Positions 51,861 to 60,656 of a stretch of DNA of 64,000 bases are shown here, piece by piece. Both the position numbers and the translations under genes were made by a program. Numbering within the stretch: position 1 is the stretch's first letter; each line of letters begins with the position of its first letter. The notes beneath the pieces are model-generated. The model did not search any database and had not been told where the DNA came from. It was given only the letters and a program-made list of their open reading frames with translations. This DNA is from Streptomyces sp. SID3343 (GTDB taxonomy: Bacteria; Actinomycetota; Actinomycetes; Streptomycetales; Streptomycetaceae), in the NCBI RefSeq assembly GCF_009865215.1, contig NZ_WWJX01000161.1:51616-115615 (forward strand), in the 5' to 3' direction.

Positions 51861-51881
51861 AAATATTGTATTTTCTGTCAT
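51861..51881 (+). promoter_or_regulatory. AT-rich promoter element before the AraC gene
   Basis: AAATATTGTATTTTCTGTCA followed by TG, in the divergent region between the Hyu operon and the AraC gene. AAATATTgTATTTTCTGTCATG resembles AAATATTATCTGTCATAT at 3501. Confidence 0.5.
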
Positions 51882-51924
51882 GCCGCCTGGCGTCGGGACC
51901 ATCGGCGCGGAACTGCGAGGGAGC

Positions 51925-52920
51925 ATGAGTACCGATGCCCGCACGGCGCAGACGCCGCGCCCGATGCGCTTTCGCACCACCGACCTCGACACCGCCCGCG
52001 CACAGGTCACGAAGACGTTCGCCGAGCACCGGATGTCGGTCGGCGACCCGAGTGCCCTGGAGTGTCGTCTCGACTTGCCGCCCTCGGGCCGGCTGACGTT
52101 GGCACGGCTGGGATACGGCACCGATGTCACCATCGTCGGCCCCCCGATGGAGTCCGTCTATCACGTCAACCTCCCCATCTCCGGCAGCAGCACCGTGCGG
52201 CAGAGCGGCTCGACCCGCGCCTCCCGGGCCGGACAGAGCGGCGTCGCCATGATCCCCACCGACCCGGTGACCATGTGGTGGAGCCCGGACGGCGTCCAGT
52301 ACGCCATCAAGATCCCCCGGGACCTGCTCGAAGCCCATGTCGCAAAACTGACCGGACACCCCGTCGACGGCAGCATCCGGTTCACCCTGAAGTTCGACCT
52401 CACCGCCTCGCCGGGACAGAGCCTGAAGGCCACGGTGAGCTTCCTGTACGCCGAGCTGACCCGGCCGGGCGGTCTGGCGGCGACGCCCGCCGTGCGGCAC
52501 GAACTCGAATCGGCGCTGATGACCCAACTGTTGTTGGCCGTCCCCAGCCAGATCAGCGAACTCCTGCACGGCAAGCCCGCACCCACCCGGCGCTCGAAGA
52601 TCCGCGAAGTCATGGACTACATCGACGACCACCCGGGCCGGGAGTTGAGCACGGCGGACCTCGCCTCCCTGGCCGGGATCAGCGAGCGGACGCTGCAGGC
52701 CGGATTCCAAGACGTGGCGGGGATGTCACCACGCGCCTACGTCCGCGCGACCCGACTGGACCGGGTCCATCTCGAGTTCAGCTCGGGAACACCCGGATCG
52801 GTCACCGACATCGCGGCACGCTGGGGCTTCTTCCACCCGGGGCGGTTCGCACAGCAGTACCGGAGCAGGTTCGGGGTCCTCCCGTCCGAAACGTCTCATG
52901 CGGCCAGGACGCGAGCCTAG
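51925..52920 (+). CDS. AraC family transcriptional regulator
   Basis: 331 aa from ATG 51925, after GCGAGGGA. The N-terminal ligand part belongs to the AraC_binding_2 type (FRTTDLDTARAQVTKTFAEH, SVYHVNLPISGSSTVRQSGS). The DNA-binding part is C-terminal, with two helix-turn-helices (ELSTADLASLAGISERTLQA and VTDIAARWGFFHPGRFAQQY). It is divergent from the zinc-ribbon/HyuA/HyuB/ADH operon and most likely its activator. The frame is open to 51760 but reads poorly before 51925. Confidence 0.92.
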   Translation: MSTDARTAQTPRPMRFRTTDLDTARAQVTKTFAEHRMSVGDPSALECRLDLPPSGRLTLARLGYGTDVTIVGPPMESVYHVNLPISGSSTVRQSGSTRASRAGQSGVAMIPTDPVTMWWSPDGVQYAIKIPRDLLEAHVAKLTGHPVDGSIRFTLKFDLTASPGQSLKATVSFLYAELTRPGGLAATPAVRHELESALMTQLLLAVPSQISELLHGKPAPTRRSKIREVMDYIDDHPGRELSTADLASLAGISERTLQAGFQDVAGMSPRAYVRATRLDRVHLEFSSGTPGSVTDIAARWGFFHPGRFAQQYRSRFGVLPSETSHAARTRA

Positions 52921-53382
52921 GAATCCAATTGCACTTCTCCAGCGGTGCTGGTCAGCGGGCTGTTTCAGAGCCCGTTCGACTGACGGCCCGTCAGGTCCGC
53001 TGTTGTTCGTGACTCGTCCGATCGGTTCGCGTCGAACGGTCATGGTGACAAAGGCGGACGTCGAAACAGGTTTGTGAGACAGCGAGTCGGAGTCGTTGCT
53101 GCTGCGAGTGGGTGAGCGCTTCGGTCGGCCCTCGCCCGCGCCGGCGCCCCCGCACAGGCCCCCTTCGACCAGTTCCTCGGCCAAGACCCGCTCGGCCGGC
53201 CACCCCGCACGACACCGATACCGAGGATCGTCGACCACGAAGCCTGGACGGAGGATCCGGAGCGGATCGTGGCGTGCCTCGACCGTCAGAACTTCCCATT
53301 CGCCGCCACACTGCTGAAACGTCGGCTCCATGGCACGCGGCCTCCCAGCCGAGACCGTCGGAGCCTGCACAATGGTCTAAAC
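52921..53382. other. stretch with no firmly supported gene, edge of island
   Basis: A minus-strand frame from ATG 53331 begins MEPTFQQCGGEWEVLTVEAR, continues with PLRILRPGFVVDDPRYRCRA, then loses coding character and runs antisense into the AraC gene. It may be a broken 5' end of a small actinomycete protein. No IS ends or transposase were seen. Confidence 0.3.
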
Positions 53383-53425
53383 CAACAAAAGGCGCTGACC
53401 TGGGCTTCTGCCCATGGTCAGCGCC
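53383..53425 (-). terminator. intrinsic terminator downstream of the tRNA-Pro fragment
   Basis: On the minus strand GGCGCTGACC(a)TGGGC-AGAA-GCCCA-GGTCAGCGCC is followed by TTTTGTTGGTTT. The 15-bp stem with one bulge plus T-run is a textbook terminator, placed just 3' of the tRNA fragment as in a normal tRNA transcription unit. Confidence 0.8.
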
Positions 53426-53435
53426 TCTCGACACC

Positions 53436-53485
53436 GTCGGGACGACAGAATTTGAACCTGCGACCCTTGACCCCCAGTCAAGGAG
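53436..53485 (-). mobile_element. 3' fragment of tRNA-Pro(GGG), likely attachment site of an integrated element
   Basis: On the minus strand the anticodon arm CTTGACTGGGGGTCAAG (anticodon GGG), the variable region, the T-arm GTCGCAGGTTCAAATTCTGT and the acceptor end CGTCCCGAC follow in order. No acceptor 5' strand or D-arm precedes it, so only the 3' half is present. Such halves are left where an integrase inserts into a tRNA gene. The terminator lies on the low-coordinate side, so the inserted DNA should lie to the right, from 53.5 kb on. pSAM2-type elements are known to use tRNA-Pro. No integrase gene is in the window. Confidence 0.7.
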
Positions 53486-53621
53486 ATGGGGCATTTCCGC
53501 AGGTCGGGGGCACTTTGCTGCTCAATACGACGTTCGATTTCCAGTATATCGTGCCGTTTCGTGCATGCCGTGTGGTCCACAACTGGTCCACAGGATGCAC
53601 GAGTTCGTCAGGTCGAAGTCG

Positions 53622-54680
53622 TCAGTCCGTGACGGTGTAGAGGTGGACTCGATGAATGTCCGTTCCCGACGGCGTGAACCAGTCGCCGACCGAGTCCGGT
53701 TCGTCGAACGGGTCCTCGTCGTAGAGCCACTCGGGGTCGAGGTCTCCCAGGATCGTCTCCCTGAACGCGGCGTAGGCGCTTTCGACGTCGTCGTCGTACA
53801 GACCGTAGACGTCGAGGATCGGTACTGCCTCCTGAAGGAGCAAGTGGAGGGCGAGCGCCTCGGCCGTGGTCGCCGGGAGCTGCCACGCGGTTGAGGTGAG
53901 CCGTTGAACGATCGTTGCTGCGGCGATGATGAACCGGCGGACGAACAATTGGGTGTACTGCTCGGTGAAGGCGGGCGGCAGCTCCTCCAGGACGAAGAAG
54001 ACGGCGTCGGAATCCTCGACGCTGTCGGCTGTCTCGTCTTCCGCAAGGCTGATGAGGTCGCCGAAAAGCTCGTCGGTGAGTACGTCGATGGCGTTGACGA
54101 GGGCGCCTGCGGCCAGCTCGGCAGTCGCGAGGGGGACTGTGTCCAGCCTGCCGTGGCCGAAGTGAGCTGCAGTGAAAGACCCCAGCTGCGGTGCGAGTTT
54201 CCGCAGTTGCGTACAGCGAGTCTCCACCTCCTCTTTCGTCAGGCCAGCCAAGTCCGTGTCCGGTTCGGGCTGACGGTGTAGCCGGGCACGCTCCGCTGGA
54301 TCCGCAGGTGGTGCGTCGAGCCCGTCGGCCGCTGCGAGGCTCGCCTGGGCGAGTTCGTCGTGCAGCTTGACCTCGCAGGAGGCGATGGCCCAGTCCTCGA
54401 ACTCCTCTGTGCCTTCGAAAATCCCCTTGACCACTTCACGAGCGGCACTCTCGGCGAACTCCAGGGCGGGGGCATCCAGAACGAGAAGCACCAATGCGCC
54501 GTCGGGATGCGAGGCGACCCGGAAGTCGTCGAGGTCGATGCTCACATCGTCCGGGCCGTCGATACCCTCCAAGTGCTCCAAAGGATCGGCGAGCAGGCGA
54601 GCCACGCCCGCTCGCTGTAGGGGGTCCAGGGACGGAAACCCGCCCGGAGGGACGACGTCGACGTGTACGAAATAGGTCAC
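53622..54680 (-). CDS. hypothetical acidic protein
   Basis: 352 aa from GTG 54680 (MTYFVHVDVVPPGGFPSLDP); ATG 54737 is also in frame. It is rich in Asp, Glu and Ala. There are two lobes: an N-terminal part with VSIDLDDFRVASHPDGALVL and a helical C-terminal part with FVRRFIIAAATIVQRLTSTA, ending in an acidic tail (DLDPEWLYDEDPFDEPDSVG). No signal peptide or membrane helix is evident. I do not recognise the family. It is the first gene inside the island boundary and stands apart from its neighbours; an immunity-like or inhibitor protein is possible but unsupported. Confidence 0.65.
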   Translation of the reverse strand: MTYFVHVDVVPPGGFPSLDPLQRAGVARLLADPLEHLEGIDGPDDVSIDLDDFRVASHPDGALVLLVLDAPALEFAESAAREVVKGIFEGTEEFEDWAIASCEVKLHDELAQASLAAADGLDAPPADPAERARLHRQPEPDTDLAGLTKEEVETRCTQLRKLAPQLGSFTAAHFGHGRLDTVPLATAELAAGALVNAIDVLTDELFGDLISLAEDETADSVEDSDAVFFVLEELPPAFTEQYTQLFVRRFIIAAATIVQRLTSTAWQLPATTAEALALHLLLQEAVPILDVYGLYDDDVESAYAAFRETILGDLDPEWLYDEDPFDEPDSVGDWFTPSGTDIHRVHLYTVTD

Positions 54681-55249
54681 GCGACAAGCCTGCCCCAACC
54701 AGGCTGCAGTGATCGCTGTCTTAGGGTGGCCCCTCACCTTCAGTGATCGGGCAAGCTAGCGGATACGGACATGGCCAGTGGACGGTCGGAATACGACATG
54801 GTCTGCGGTGCGGTGGGCACGGCAGGAGCCGCGACTTATCGTGGGCCCATTTTTTGAACGGTCTGCGTACAGCCACGGCGCGTTCGAGATCATCCGGGGC
54901 TCGACGCCACCCCGTACCAGACAGCCGGGCCCTGCACTCGATCGAGTGCTACGACACGGGCGAGGTCGTCCTGGGCCACTTTCACCAGACCGCCACCTCG
55001 TACGGCGCGTTCACCACACCGAGCATCAGTGGGTACTTCTTAGGCTCGTGGTTCTGGATTTCGTGGGCGGCGGCTTCTGTGAAGGCACTCGGCGCCGTGC
55101 TCGCTGAGTCCCGCGACATCCCGCGTTGAGGATGTACCGGTAGGTTCTGTGGCGCTGCGGCGAGATCGCGGGTGATCAGGGCGCCTACGGGAGTTCGGAC
55201 GCGTTCGGTACCACCATCGCCGTCATGCTCTGTGCCCCACTATTGGTCT
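54681..55249. other. 569-base stretch with only doubtful ORFs
   Basis: A plus-strand frame ending at 55129 contains ECYDTGEVVLGHFHQTATSY and GYFLGSWFWISWAAASVKAL near its end, but its first half is Arg/His-rich and not coding-like; another frame at 54778-55107 is no better. It may be a decayed gene. The promoter of the membrane protein gene should lie in 55130-55249. Confidence 0.3.
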
Positions 55250-55642
55250 ATGACTACTGGGGGACAGATTCGCCTGTGGGTTGGTTTGGCTACTGCGGGC
55301 TTGGCTTTGGGCGGCCTCGGGTGGTTCCTTCTCGACATCGGCCTGGACGAAGCAGACAAGGTCGGCAGCGTGATCGGGGTATTCACTGGTCTCCTGGGGC
55401 TTGCCCTGACAGTGTTCGGAGTCGTACAGGCCCGTAGGACTGTGCCTGAAACCGGGACGGTGATGGACGCCGAGGCTGCCGATTCGGCGCAGATCCAGCA
55501 GGTACGTGGGAGCCGTCGACGCCGAGCCACCCCCGCGTTGCCATCCGATGGCCCCGTCCGGCATGCTCCGCCGTCCTCGATGACCGCACGGGCAGTCGGG
55601 AACTCTCGCATCGTTCAGGTGGGTGGGGATCATGAGGAGTGA
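55250..55642 (+). CDS. small two-helix membrane protein paired with the STAND ATPase
   Basis: 130 aa from ATG 55250; the frame opens at 55172 but helix 1 starts soon after this ATG. Two hydrophobic helices are at about residues 9-27 (LWVGLATAGLALGGLGWFLL) and 37-57 (VIGVFTGLLGLALTVFGVVQ), then a cytoplasmic Ala/Arg-rich tail ending NSRIVQVGGDHEE. The last bases overlap the STAND gene start by 11. The IVQVGGD ending resembles the QAGHD segment near the start of the STAND protein. A membrane effector or anchor for the ATPase is the likely role; this is inferred. Confidence 0.7.
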   Translation: MTTGGQIRLWVGLATAGLALGGLGWFLLDIGLDEADKVGSVIGVFTGLLGLALTVFGVVQARRTVPETGTVMDAEAADSAQIQQVRGSRRRRATPALPSDGPVRHAPPSSMTARAVGNSRIVQVGGDHEE

Positions 55643-58190
55643 CGGTGCCGTCCGCCAGGACGCGGTCGCCCACGGCTTTGCGCAGATCTTCCAAGCAGGC
55701 CACGATCTGCATGTCTCCGGGGCGGAACCTCCTTACAAAGCAGCCTGGTTTCCCTTAGACGGACGCGCTCCGATCTCACGCGATCGGGCCCGGCAGCAAC
55801 CGAGTCGACTGTTGCGGACGAGTCGTCAGGTCGTCGACTTCATGGGACGCCACGAGGAACTGGCCGACTTCCGATACTGGAGAGACGACACTCGCCTACC
55901 TGGGCTTGCTGTTCGACTCCTGCACGCACCAGGCGGAGAAGGTAAGACGCGGCTTGCCGCCCAGATTGCTCTGGAAGCTGCCGAGGACGGTTGGGCGGTC
56001 CTCGAAGTCCGCCACCGCAGCGACGATTCCGCGGAGCAAGGCAGTAACCCGGCCGCGGTTACGGGGAAGAATGGCGTTCTTGCGATCGTCGACTACGCCG
56101 AACGATGGCCGGTCGGCGACCTGTTCACCCTGCTCGGCGACACGATGCTGAGCGCTGGGGTACCCGTACGGTTGCTGTTGTTGTCTCGGACCGCCGGAGG
56201 GTGGTGGGACCGAGTGACAGCCCGTCTGGACGATCTGTTCGACCTGGACGCTGAAACCGTGCTGCTGCGGCCGCTGGGTACCCGGCAAAGCGACAGGCAG
56301 AGCGTGTTCGACGCTGCGTGCGACCGATTCGCCGAGATCCTCGGCGCAGACGACGCGATCACAGCACCCCACGGCCTGCAGACTGACGACGCCTACGCGC
56401 TCGTGCTCACCATCCACATGGCGGCTCTGGCTGCGGTCGACGCGATGGTCCACGGTGTTGACGCCCCCGGCGAGCCGCTCCGCGTGTCGAAATACCTACT
56501 TCGGCGAGAACGAGAGCATTGGGACCGGATCCAGCAGGCACAGGGCACAGCAGCGAAACCGTTCATCAGCGCCGAGACGATGGCGCGGGTCGTGTTCACA
56601 TCGGTACTCACGCAAGCGGTCCCGTACCCGACAGGCGTCCAGGTGCTGGAACTGGCCGGCATCGCATCAACGGCCGAAGGCGCGGCTCAAGTCCTGGACG
56701 ACCATCGCTACTGCTATCCGTCGACATCGGGAAACGTCCTGGAACCGCTGTCTCCGGACCGACTGGCCGAAGACTTCATCGGGCTGACCTGTCCGGGTGC
56801 CGGAAGCGAAGCCGCCTGGGCCTCCGGACTGCTGGCCGGGTTGTTGAAGCAGGCTGATGAAGTCGATCCGACGAGCTCCCCTGCGTGGATGCGCTCCGCA
56901 CTCATCGTCTTCATCGAGGCGGCGAAGCGATGGCCGCACCTCGCTGCGACAGAGCTGTATCCGCTCCTGCGCACGCGTCCGGAGCTGGCAAGGCTGGCAG
57001 GTGGGGCCGGGCTGTTGTCCCTGCTGGAGTTCCCGGACGTGCCGATCGATGTCCTGCGACTCGTCGAACGCGAGCTGTATCCGGAACCGAGCGTCGAGTT
57101 CGGCCTCGCAGGGGTTGGGGTCGCCATTCGTGTTGCCGAGCACACCGCCGCAGCATCAGCCGACCCTGTCGAGCGGGCAACGATCCGCACCACCCTGGGA
57201 GTCCGACTGACCAATGTCGGCCTGCATGACGATGCGTTGACAGCAGCGCAGGAAGCTGTACGACTGTGGGTTCACCTGGCGACGCAAGATCCTGGTGTCC
57301 ACATGTGCGATTTCGCCGGGGCTCTGATCAATCTGTCGACGAGCCTGGCGGGGACCGGGCAACGGGAAGCCGCGCTGGACGCGGTTCAGGACGCAGTACA
57401 TATCCTGCGAGCCCGATTGAAGGATGCACCTGACGTCCACCTGCCCGTCCTCGCCCTGGCACTGAGCAATTCCGCCTCTCGCTTGGCGGCGTTGGGGAAG
57501 GGAGAAGAGGCTCTGGCGGCGAGCCAGGAGGCGGTGGGCATCCGCAGGGGCTTGGTCGCCACCGACCCGGAGAGATTTCTCCCCGGATTCGTGAGATCCC
57601 TGATCGGCTTGGCGAACAGGTACGCACGCTCTGCCCACCCGCACGACGCGCTGGAGCCCGCCGAGGAAGCTGTGGGCCTCCTCCAGGCCATGTCGGATGT
57701 CCTGCCGGACACCTATCTCCCCGACTACGCCGAAGCCCTGGACACCCTTGCGCGCTGCTACTCGGCGGCGGACCGACCGGGCGATGCCTTGGTACCCATG
57801 CTCGAGGCCGTGGACCGCCATCATTCTCTGGCGTCCGCGCTACCCCGCGCGTACCTGCCCGACTTCGCCCGCTCGATGACCAACCTCGCCGGCCTGCTGA
57901 CGGAACTGGGGCATTGGGAGGATGCCGGGACTACCGCTTCCGCAGCGGTGGACGTGTGTCGGGTGCTCGTACAGGAGGCTCCGCAGACGCATCTACCCTT
58001 GCTTGCCCGGGCATTGAACAATCATGCGACTGCCCTGGCGGGCGCAGCCCGACCCGACGAGGCGCTGCGCTTGATGACCGAGGCCGTGGATCTGTTCCGG
58101 CAGTTGGCCCACGAGAACCCCGGCGGCTTCCAGAACCACTTCGAACAGTCCCTCACGGTCCTCACATGGATCCGCGGCCTTCCCGGATGA
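55632..58190 (+). CDS. STAND-type P-loop ATPase with C-terminal TPR-like repeats
   Basis: 852 aa from ATG 55632 (GTG 55623 is possible). The N-terminal 70 residues contain FAQIFQAGHDLHVSG, a motif often seen before NTPase domains in actinomycete conflict proteins. The P-loop is at about residue 100 (LLHAPGGEGKTRLAAQIALE) and Walker B at about 150 (GVLAIVDYAERW), with LLLLSRT as sensor 1. A winged-helix-like middle follows. From about 520 to 850 there are seven repeats of about 47 residues, each with an (E/D)AL-x5-EAV core (DALTAAQEAV, AALDAVQDAV, EALAASQEAV). This is the NLR-like STAND layout: sensor repeats, a switch ATPase and a small N-terminal or partner effector. Confidence 0.85.
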   Translation: MRSDGAVRQDAVAHGFAQIFQAGHDLHVSGAEPPYKAAWFPLDGRAPISRDRARQQPSRLLRTSRQVVDFMGRHEELADFRYWRDDTRLPGLAVRLLHAPGGEGKTRLAAQIALEAAEDGWAVLEVRHRSDDSAEQGSNPAAVTGKNGVLAIVDYAERWPVGDLFTLLGDTMLSAGVPVRLLLLSRTAGGWWDRVTARLDDLFDLDAETVLLRPLGTRQSDRQSVFDAACDRFAEILGADDAITAPHGLQTDDAYALVLTIHMAALAAVDAMVHGVDAPGEPLRVSKYLLRREREHWDRIQQAQGTAAKPFISAETMARVVFTSVLTQAVPYPTGVQVLELAGIASTAEGAAQVLDDHRYCYPSTSGNVLEPLSPDRLAEDFIGLTCPGAGSEAAWASGLLAGLLKQADEVDPTSSPAWMRSALIVFIEAAKRWPHLAATELYPLLRTRPELARLAGGAGLLSLLEFPDVPIDVLRLVERELYPEPSVEFGLAGVGVAIRVAEHTAAASADPVERATIRTTLGVRLTNVGLHDDALTAAQEAVRLWVHLATQDPGVHMCDFAGALINLSTSLAGTGQREAALDAVQDAVHILRARLKDAPDVHLPVLALALSNSASRLAALGKGEEALAASQEAVGIRRGLVATDPERFLPGFVRSLIGLANRYARSAHPHDALEPAEEAVGLLQAMSDVLPDTYLPDYAEALDTLARCYSAADRPGDALVPMLEAVDRHHSLASALPRAYLPDFARSMTNLAGLLTELGHWEDAGTTASAAVDVCRVLVQEAPQTHLPLLARALNNHATALAGAARPDEALRLMTEAVDLFRQLAHENPGGFQNHFEQSLTVLTWIRGLPG

Positions 58191-58367
58191 CGCTCCCAGC
58201 CGCCACGTTTTCACCCGGCACATCCTTGTCTGCGGTCGGTCCGGGTGAACTCCACCTACATGGGGAGAAGCCCTTTCGAGAACACGGGTGGTGCGGCACC
58301 GCATCGAGCATTTGACGTCATATCGCCTTGAGCGGCGTGTCGTCGTAGGTCCAGCGGTTGGGAATGG

Positions 58368-60656
58368 TCATGTCGCAGGACACGAGGGGTCGGCTTGGAG
58401 GCCTCCGTGCGCGAGCCTGTACTCCCTGATCAGCGATCCAGGCAGACGACCTCGGGTGTTCACCGGTCGCCCCTCGGCTTTCGCCCAGGCACGCACCTGC
58501 GCCGGCTCGGCGTCATTCGGAGGCGGTTTGATCTTCGCGGGTCCGTTATGCGACGGAACGGCGGATGCCGCCATCGCTCGCGTCGAGGTGGCCGAGCGCG
58601 CATCTGTATCGACCGCCTTCGCTTCGATCGCCGAAGCCAGAGACCGGAGGCGCGCAGCGATCAGCTTCGGTGGCGCCGAGATTGCGTGGATGCCGCTCTG
58701 TTTCACCACGCCTGCGAGACATGGACTGCTGAGGAAGGCCAGCACCTCTTCGATCTCCGTCTTGTCGAGAGGCGTCTCCAATGATGCTTTTGTTTCACGC
58801 CAGATATCCCGAACGTCCAACGCGCCGGCACCGAATTCGATGTCGACAGGGTCATTCGCGCTCTTCCACATGGCATTGGTCACGAGTGACAGGGCTTCGG
58901 TCCGCCGCTTCGTCTCGCGCCAGGTGTGCGCAAGCGCATCGGCTTGGCCTGCGAGCAGCAGAGCGGCAAGTTCGTGAGGGTAGAGAGGGGTCTCGGCGTG
59001 ACGCACGATCGCCGCGGCGAGTTGTTCTGCCGTCAGCACCGCCACATCGTCCCTGTTGGCCTCCTTGAACACCCGGGTGTCGAATCCGGGGCCGATGAGC
59101 ACGGTGTGGTCGGCGTGGTGACGCATGCGATGTTCGTTCAACCGCATAAATCGCACATCCTGGTCCGTGACCAGACCCGCACCGTCCGTCTTGGCCTCCA
59201 CCGCGATGCGCCGCCGTTTCGTCGGAGACAGCCACAGGGTGACGACCAGGTCTGTCTTGGCCGGGCCGCTGTGCACCTCGGTGTCCATCGCGAGATAACG
59301 GAATGCTTCTGCCAGCGCATGCTCGAACCGCTGGTAGTTCGCGCTGTCTGTAGACGAACTCACCACCTCGGCCGCCAATTGCTCGGGCCGGCGAGGGCAT
59401 CGGCCGAACTCTGCCGTGGTGTTGTCCGCTTCATCCGGAGCGCGATCCCGGTGTGCATCGTGGTGCTTCTGAAGAGGCAAAGAGCGGGCAAGGGCCCTGC
59501 CCAGTGCGGTGCTGCGCGCCACTTTCCCGATGCGCTCGGCGAGCCCGGTTTCCACCAAGAGCGCGACGCGCGCTGTCACGTCCTTTCGAGTGAGAGTCGG
59601 TCTGAGGTACTTCTCGGCCAGGATCCTGGTCAATGTCCCTGAGTCGACTTCTGATTCCAGGGTGTCCAGGGTTTCACCGAGCAAGGCCAGGCTGAGGTGC
59701 AAGCAGCGGACGAGGTCTGCAGCTTCTCCGGACTGGAGCCACTCTGCGGCAAGATCGGTCGTTGCGAACTGGTCCGGCCCCACCTGAGCCAGGAGGCCGA
59801 GGCCCTGGAGAGTATTGAGCGACTGCTCGGCAGACGACATGTTGACGTCGAAGGTCTCAGCGGAAAGCCGGATGAACTCGCTTCGGGACAGACCGGAAGC
59901 CGCAGCGTCGATGTTGCGGCTGAAGGCCATCATGGTTGCTCCGCCCGCGATGTACCCCAGTACTCGCTTGCGTCCCTGTAGCTCGTTCTCGGTGACTTCG
60001 CTGAGGCGCTCGGCAAGCCGACGGGTAGGCACTGAAAGTTCCGCAGGGAGGTGAACAGCCAGTCTCTGCGCCTCGAGGTCACTTCTTCGGACGAGGGCCA
60101 ACTGGGGAATTAGCGCCCTACCGTCCTCTGTCAGGACGATCTTGCCGTTCGTCCAGGATTCGACCATGCCAGCGCCATGCATCCAATTCACTCGGCGACG
60201 GATCTGAACAAGGGTCTTCCAGCCTAACCCGTACGTGTCGTTGGCAATGCGATTCAATTCCCCGCATGTCAAGCCTTCGCCGATCGACTCCAGCATCTCA
60301 CCGAAGAAGCGGATATGAGCGTGGAACACAGCGATGAGGTGGGTGGCGCCGCCGTCACCGAGAACGCGTTTGGCCTCAGATGTGAGAAGGACACGCGGCG
60401 GACGGCCCTTTCGGGTGAACAGGCCGCAGGGCCCCAGTGAGTGGAGTACCTGACGTAACGCGACGGCGGGGGAGCCTCCCGGCCAGATGAACGTTCTATC
60501 GAGGAGGGGATCGGCGTCGATATCCCTCAGCAGGGCTTTGAGGTTGTCAACGAGTTCGGAGAAGTGGCCTGGAATGTGAGGGACAGTTCCGGCTCGCGCG
60601 AGCCATGGGAGAGACGTGGGAAAGCCCCCGCTGTCCGGCGCGGTTGCATGTGGCAT
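58368..60656 (-). CDS. PD-(D/E)XK nuclease protein with C-terminal Lsr2-type DNA-binding domain
   Basis: 762 aa from ATG 60656 (CAGGAG 8 bases before it; the frame opens at 60857). Residues about 1-420 are helical with winged-helix-like segments (TCGELNRIANDTYGLGWKTL, GRALIPQLALVRRSDLEAQR, TRKDVTARVALLVETGLAER). A restriction-endonuclease-like domain spans about 430-540: HSGPAKTDLVVTLWL with Asp469, then RRIAVEAKTDG with Glu487 and Lys489, the D...ExK active site. The end, about 718-752, reads AQVRAWAKAEGRPVNTRGRL and PGSLIREYRLAHG, matching the Lsr2 C-terminal domain whose RGR (735-737) inserts in the minor groove of AT-rich DNA. It converges on the STAND gene. Confidence 0.82.
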   Translation of the reverse strand: MPHATAPDSGGFPTSLPWLARAGTVPHIPGHFSELVDNLKALLRDIDADPLLDRTFIWPGGSPAVALRQVLHSLGPCGLFTRKGRPPRVLLTSEAKRVLGDGGATHLIAVFHAHIRFFGEMLESIGEGLTCGELNRIANDTYGLGWKTLVQIRRRVNWMHGAGMVESWTNGKIVLTEDGRALIPQLALVRRSDLEAQRLAVHLPAELSVPTRRLAERLSEVTENELQGRKRVLGYIAGGATMMAFSRNIDAAASGLSRSEFIRLSAETFDVNMSSAEQSLNTLQGLGLLAQVGPDQFATTDLAAEWLQSGEAADLVRCLHLSLALLGETLDTLESEVDSGTLTRILAEKYLRPTLTRKDVTARVALLVETGLAERIGKVARSTALGRALARSLPLQKHHDAHRDRAPDEADNTTAEFGRCPRRPEQLAAEVVSSSTDSANYQRFEHALAEAFRYLAMDTEVHSGPAKTDLVVTLWLSPTKRRRIAVEAKTDGAGLVTDQDVRFMRLNEHRMRHHADHTVLIGPGFDTRVFKEANRDDVAVLTAEQLAAAIVRHAETPLYPHELAALLLAGQADALAHTWRETKRRTEALSLVTNAMWKSANDPVDIEFGAGALDVRDIWRETKASLETPLDKTEIEEVLAFLSSPCLAGVVKQSGIHAISAPPKLIAARLRSLASAIEAKAVDTDARSATSTRAMAASAVPSHNGPAKIKPPPNDAEPAQVRAWAKAEGRPVNTRGRLPGSLIREYRLAHGGLQADPSCPAT

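Noticed and set aside
53436..53485. A complete, working tRNA-Pro gene
   Set aside because: No 5' acceptor strand or D-arm can be folded upstream of the anticodon arm; only the 3' half is present.
57175..58190. CRISPR or DNA-level repeat array in the STAND gene
   Set aside because: The periodicity is in the protein (about 47 residues); the DNA copies are too diverged. No CRISPR array was seen anywhere in the window.
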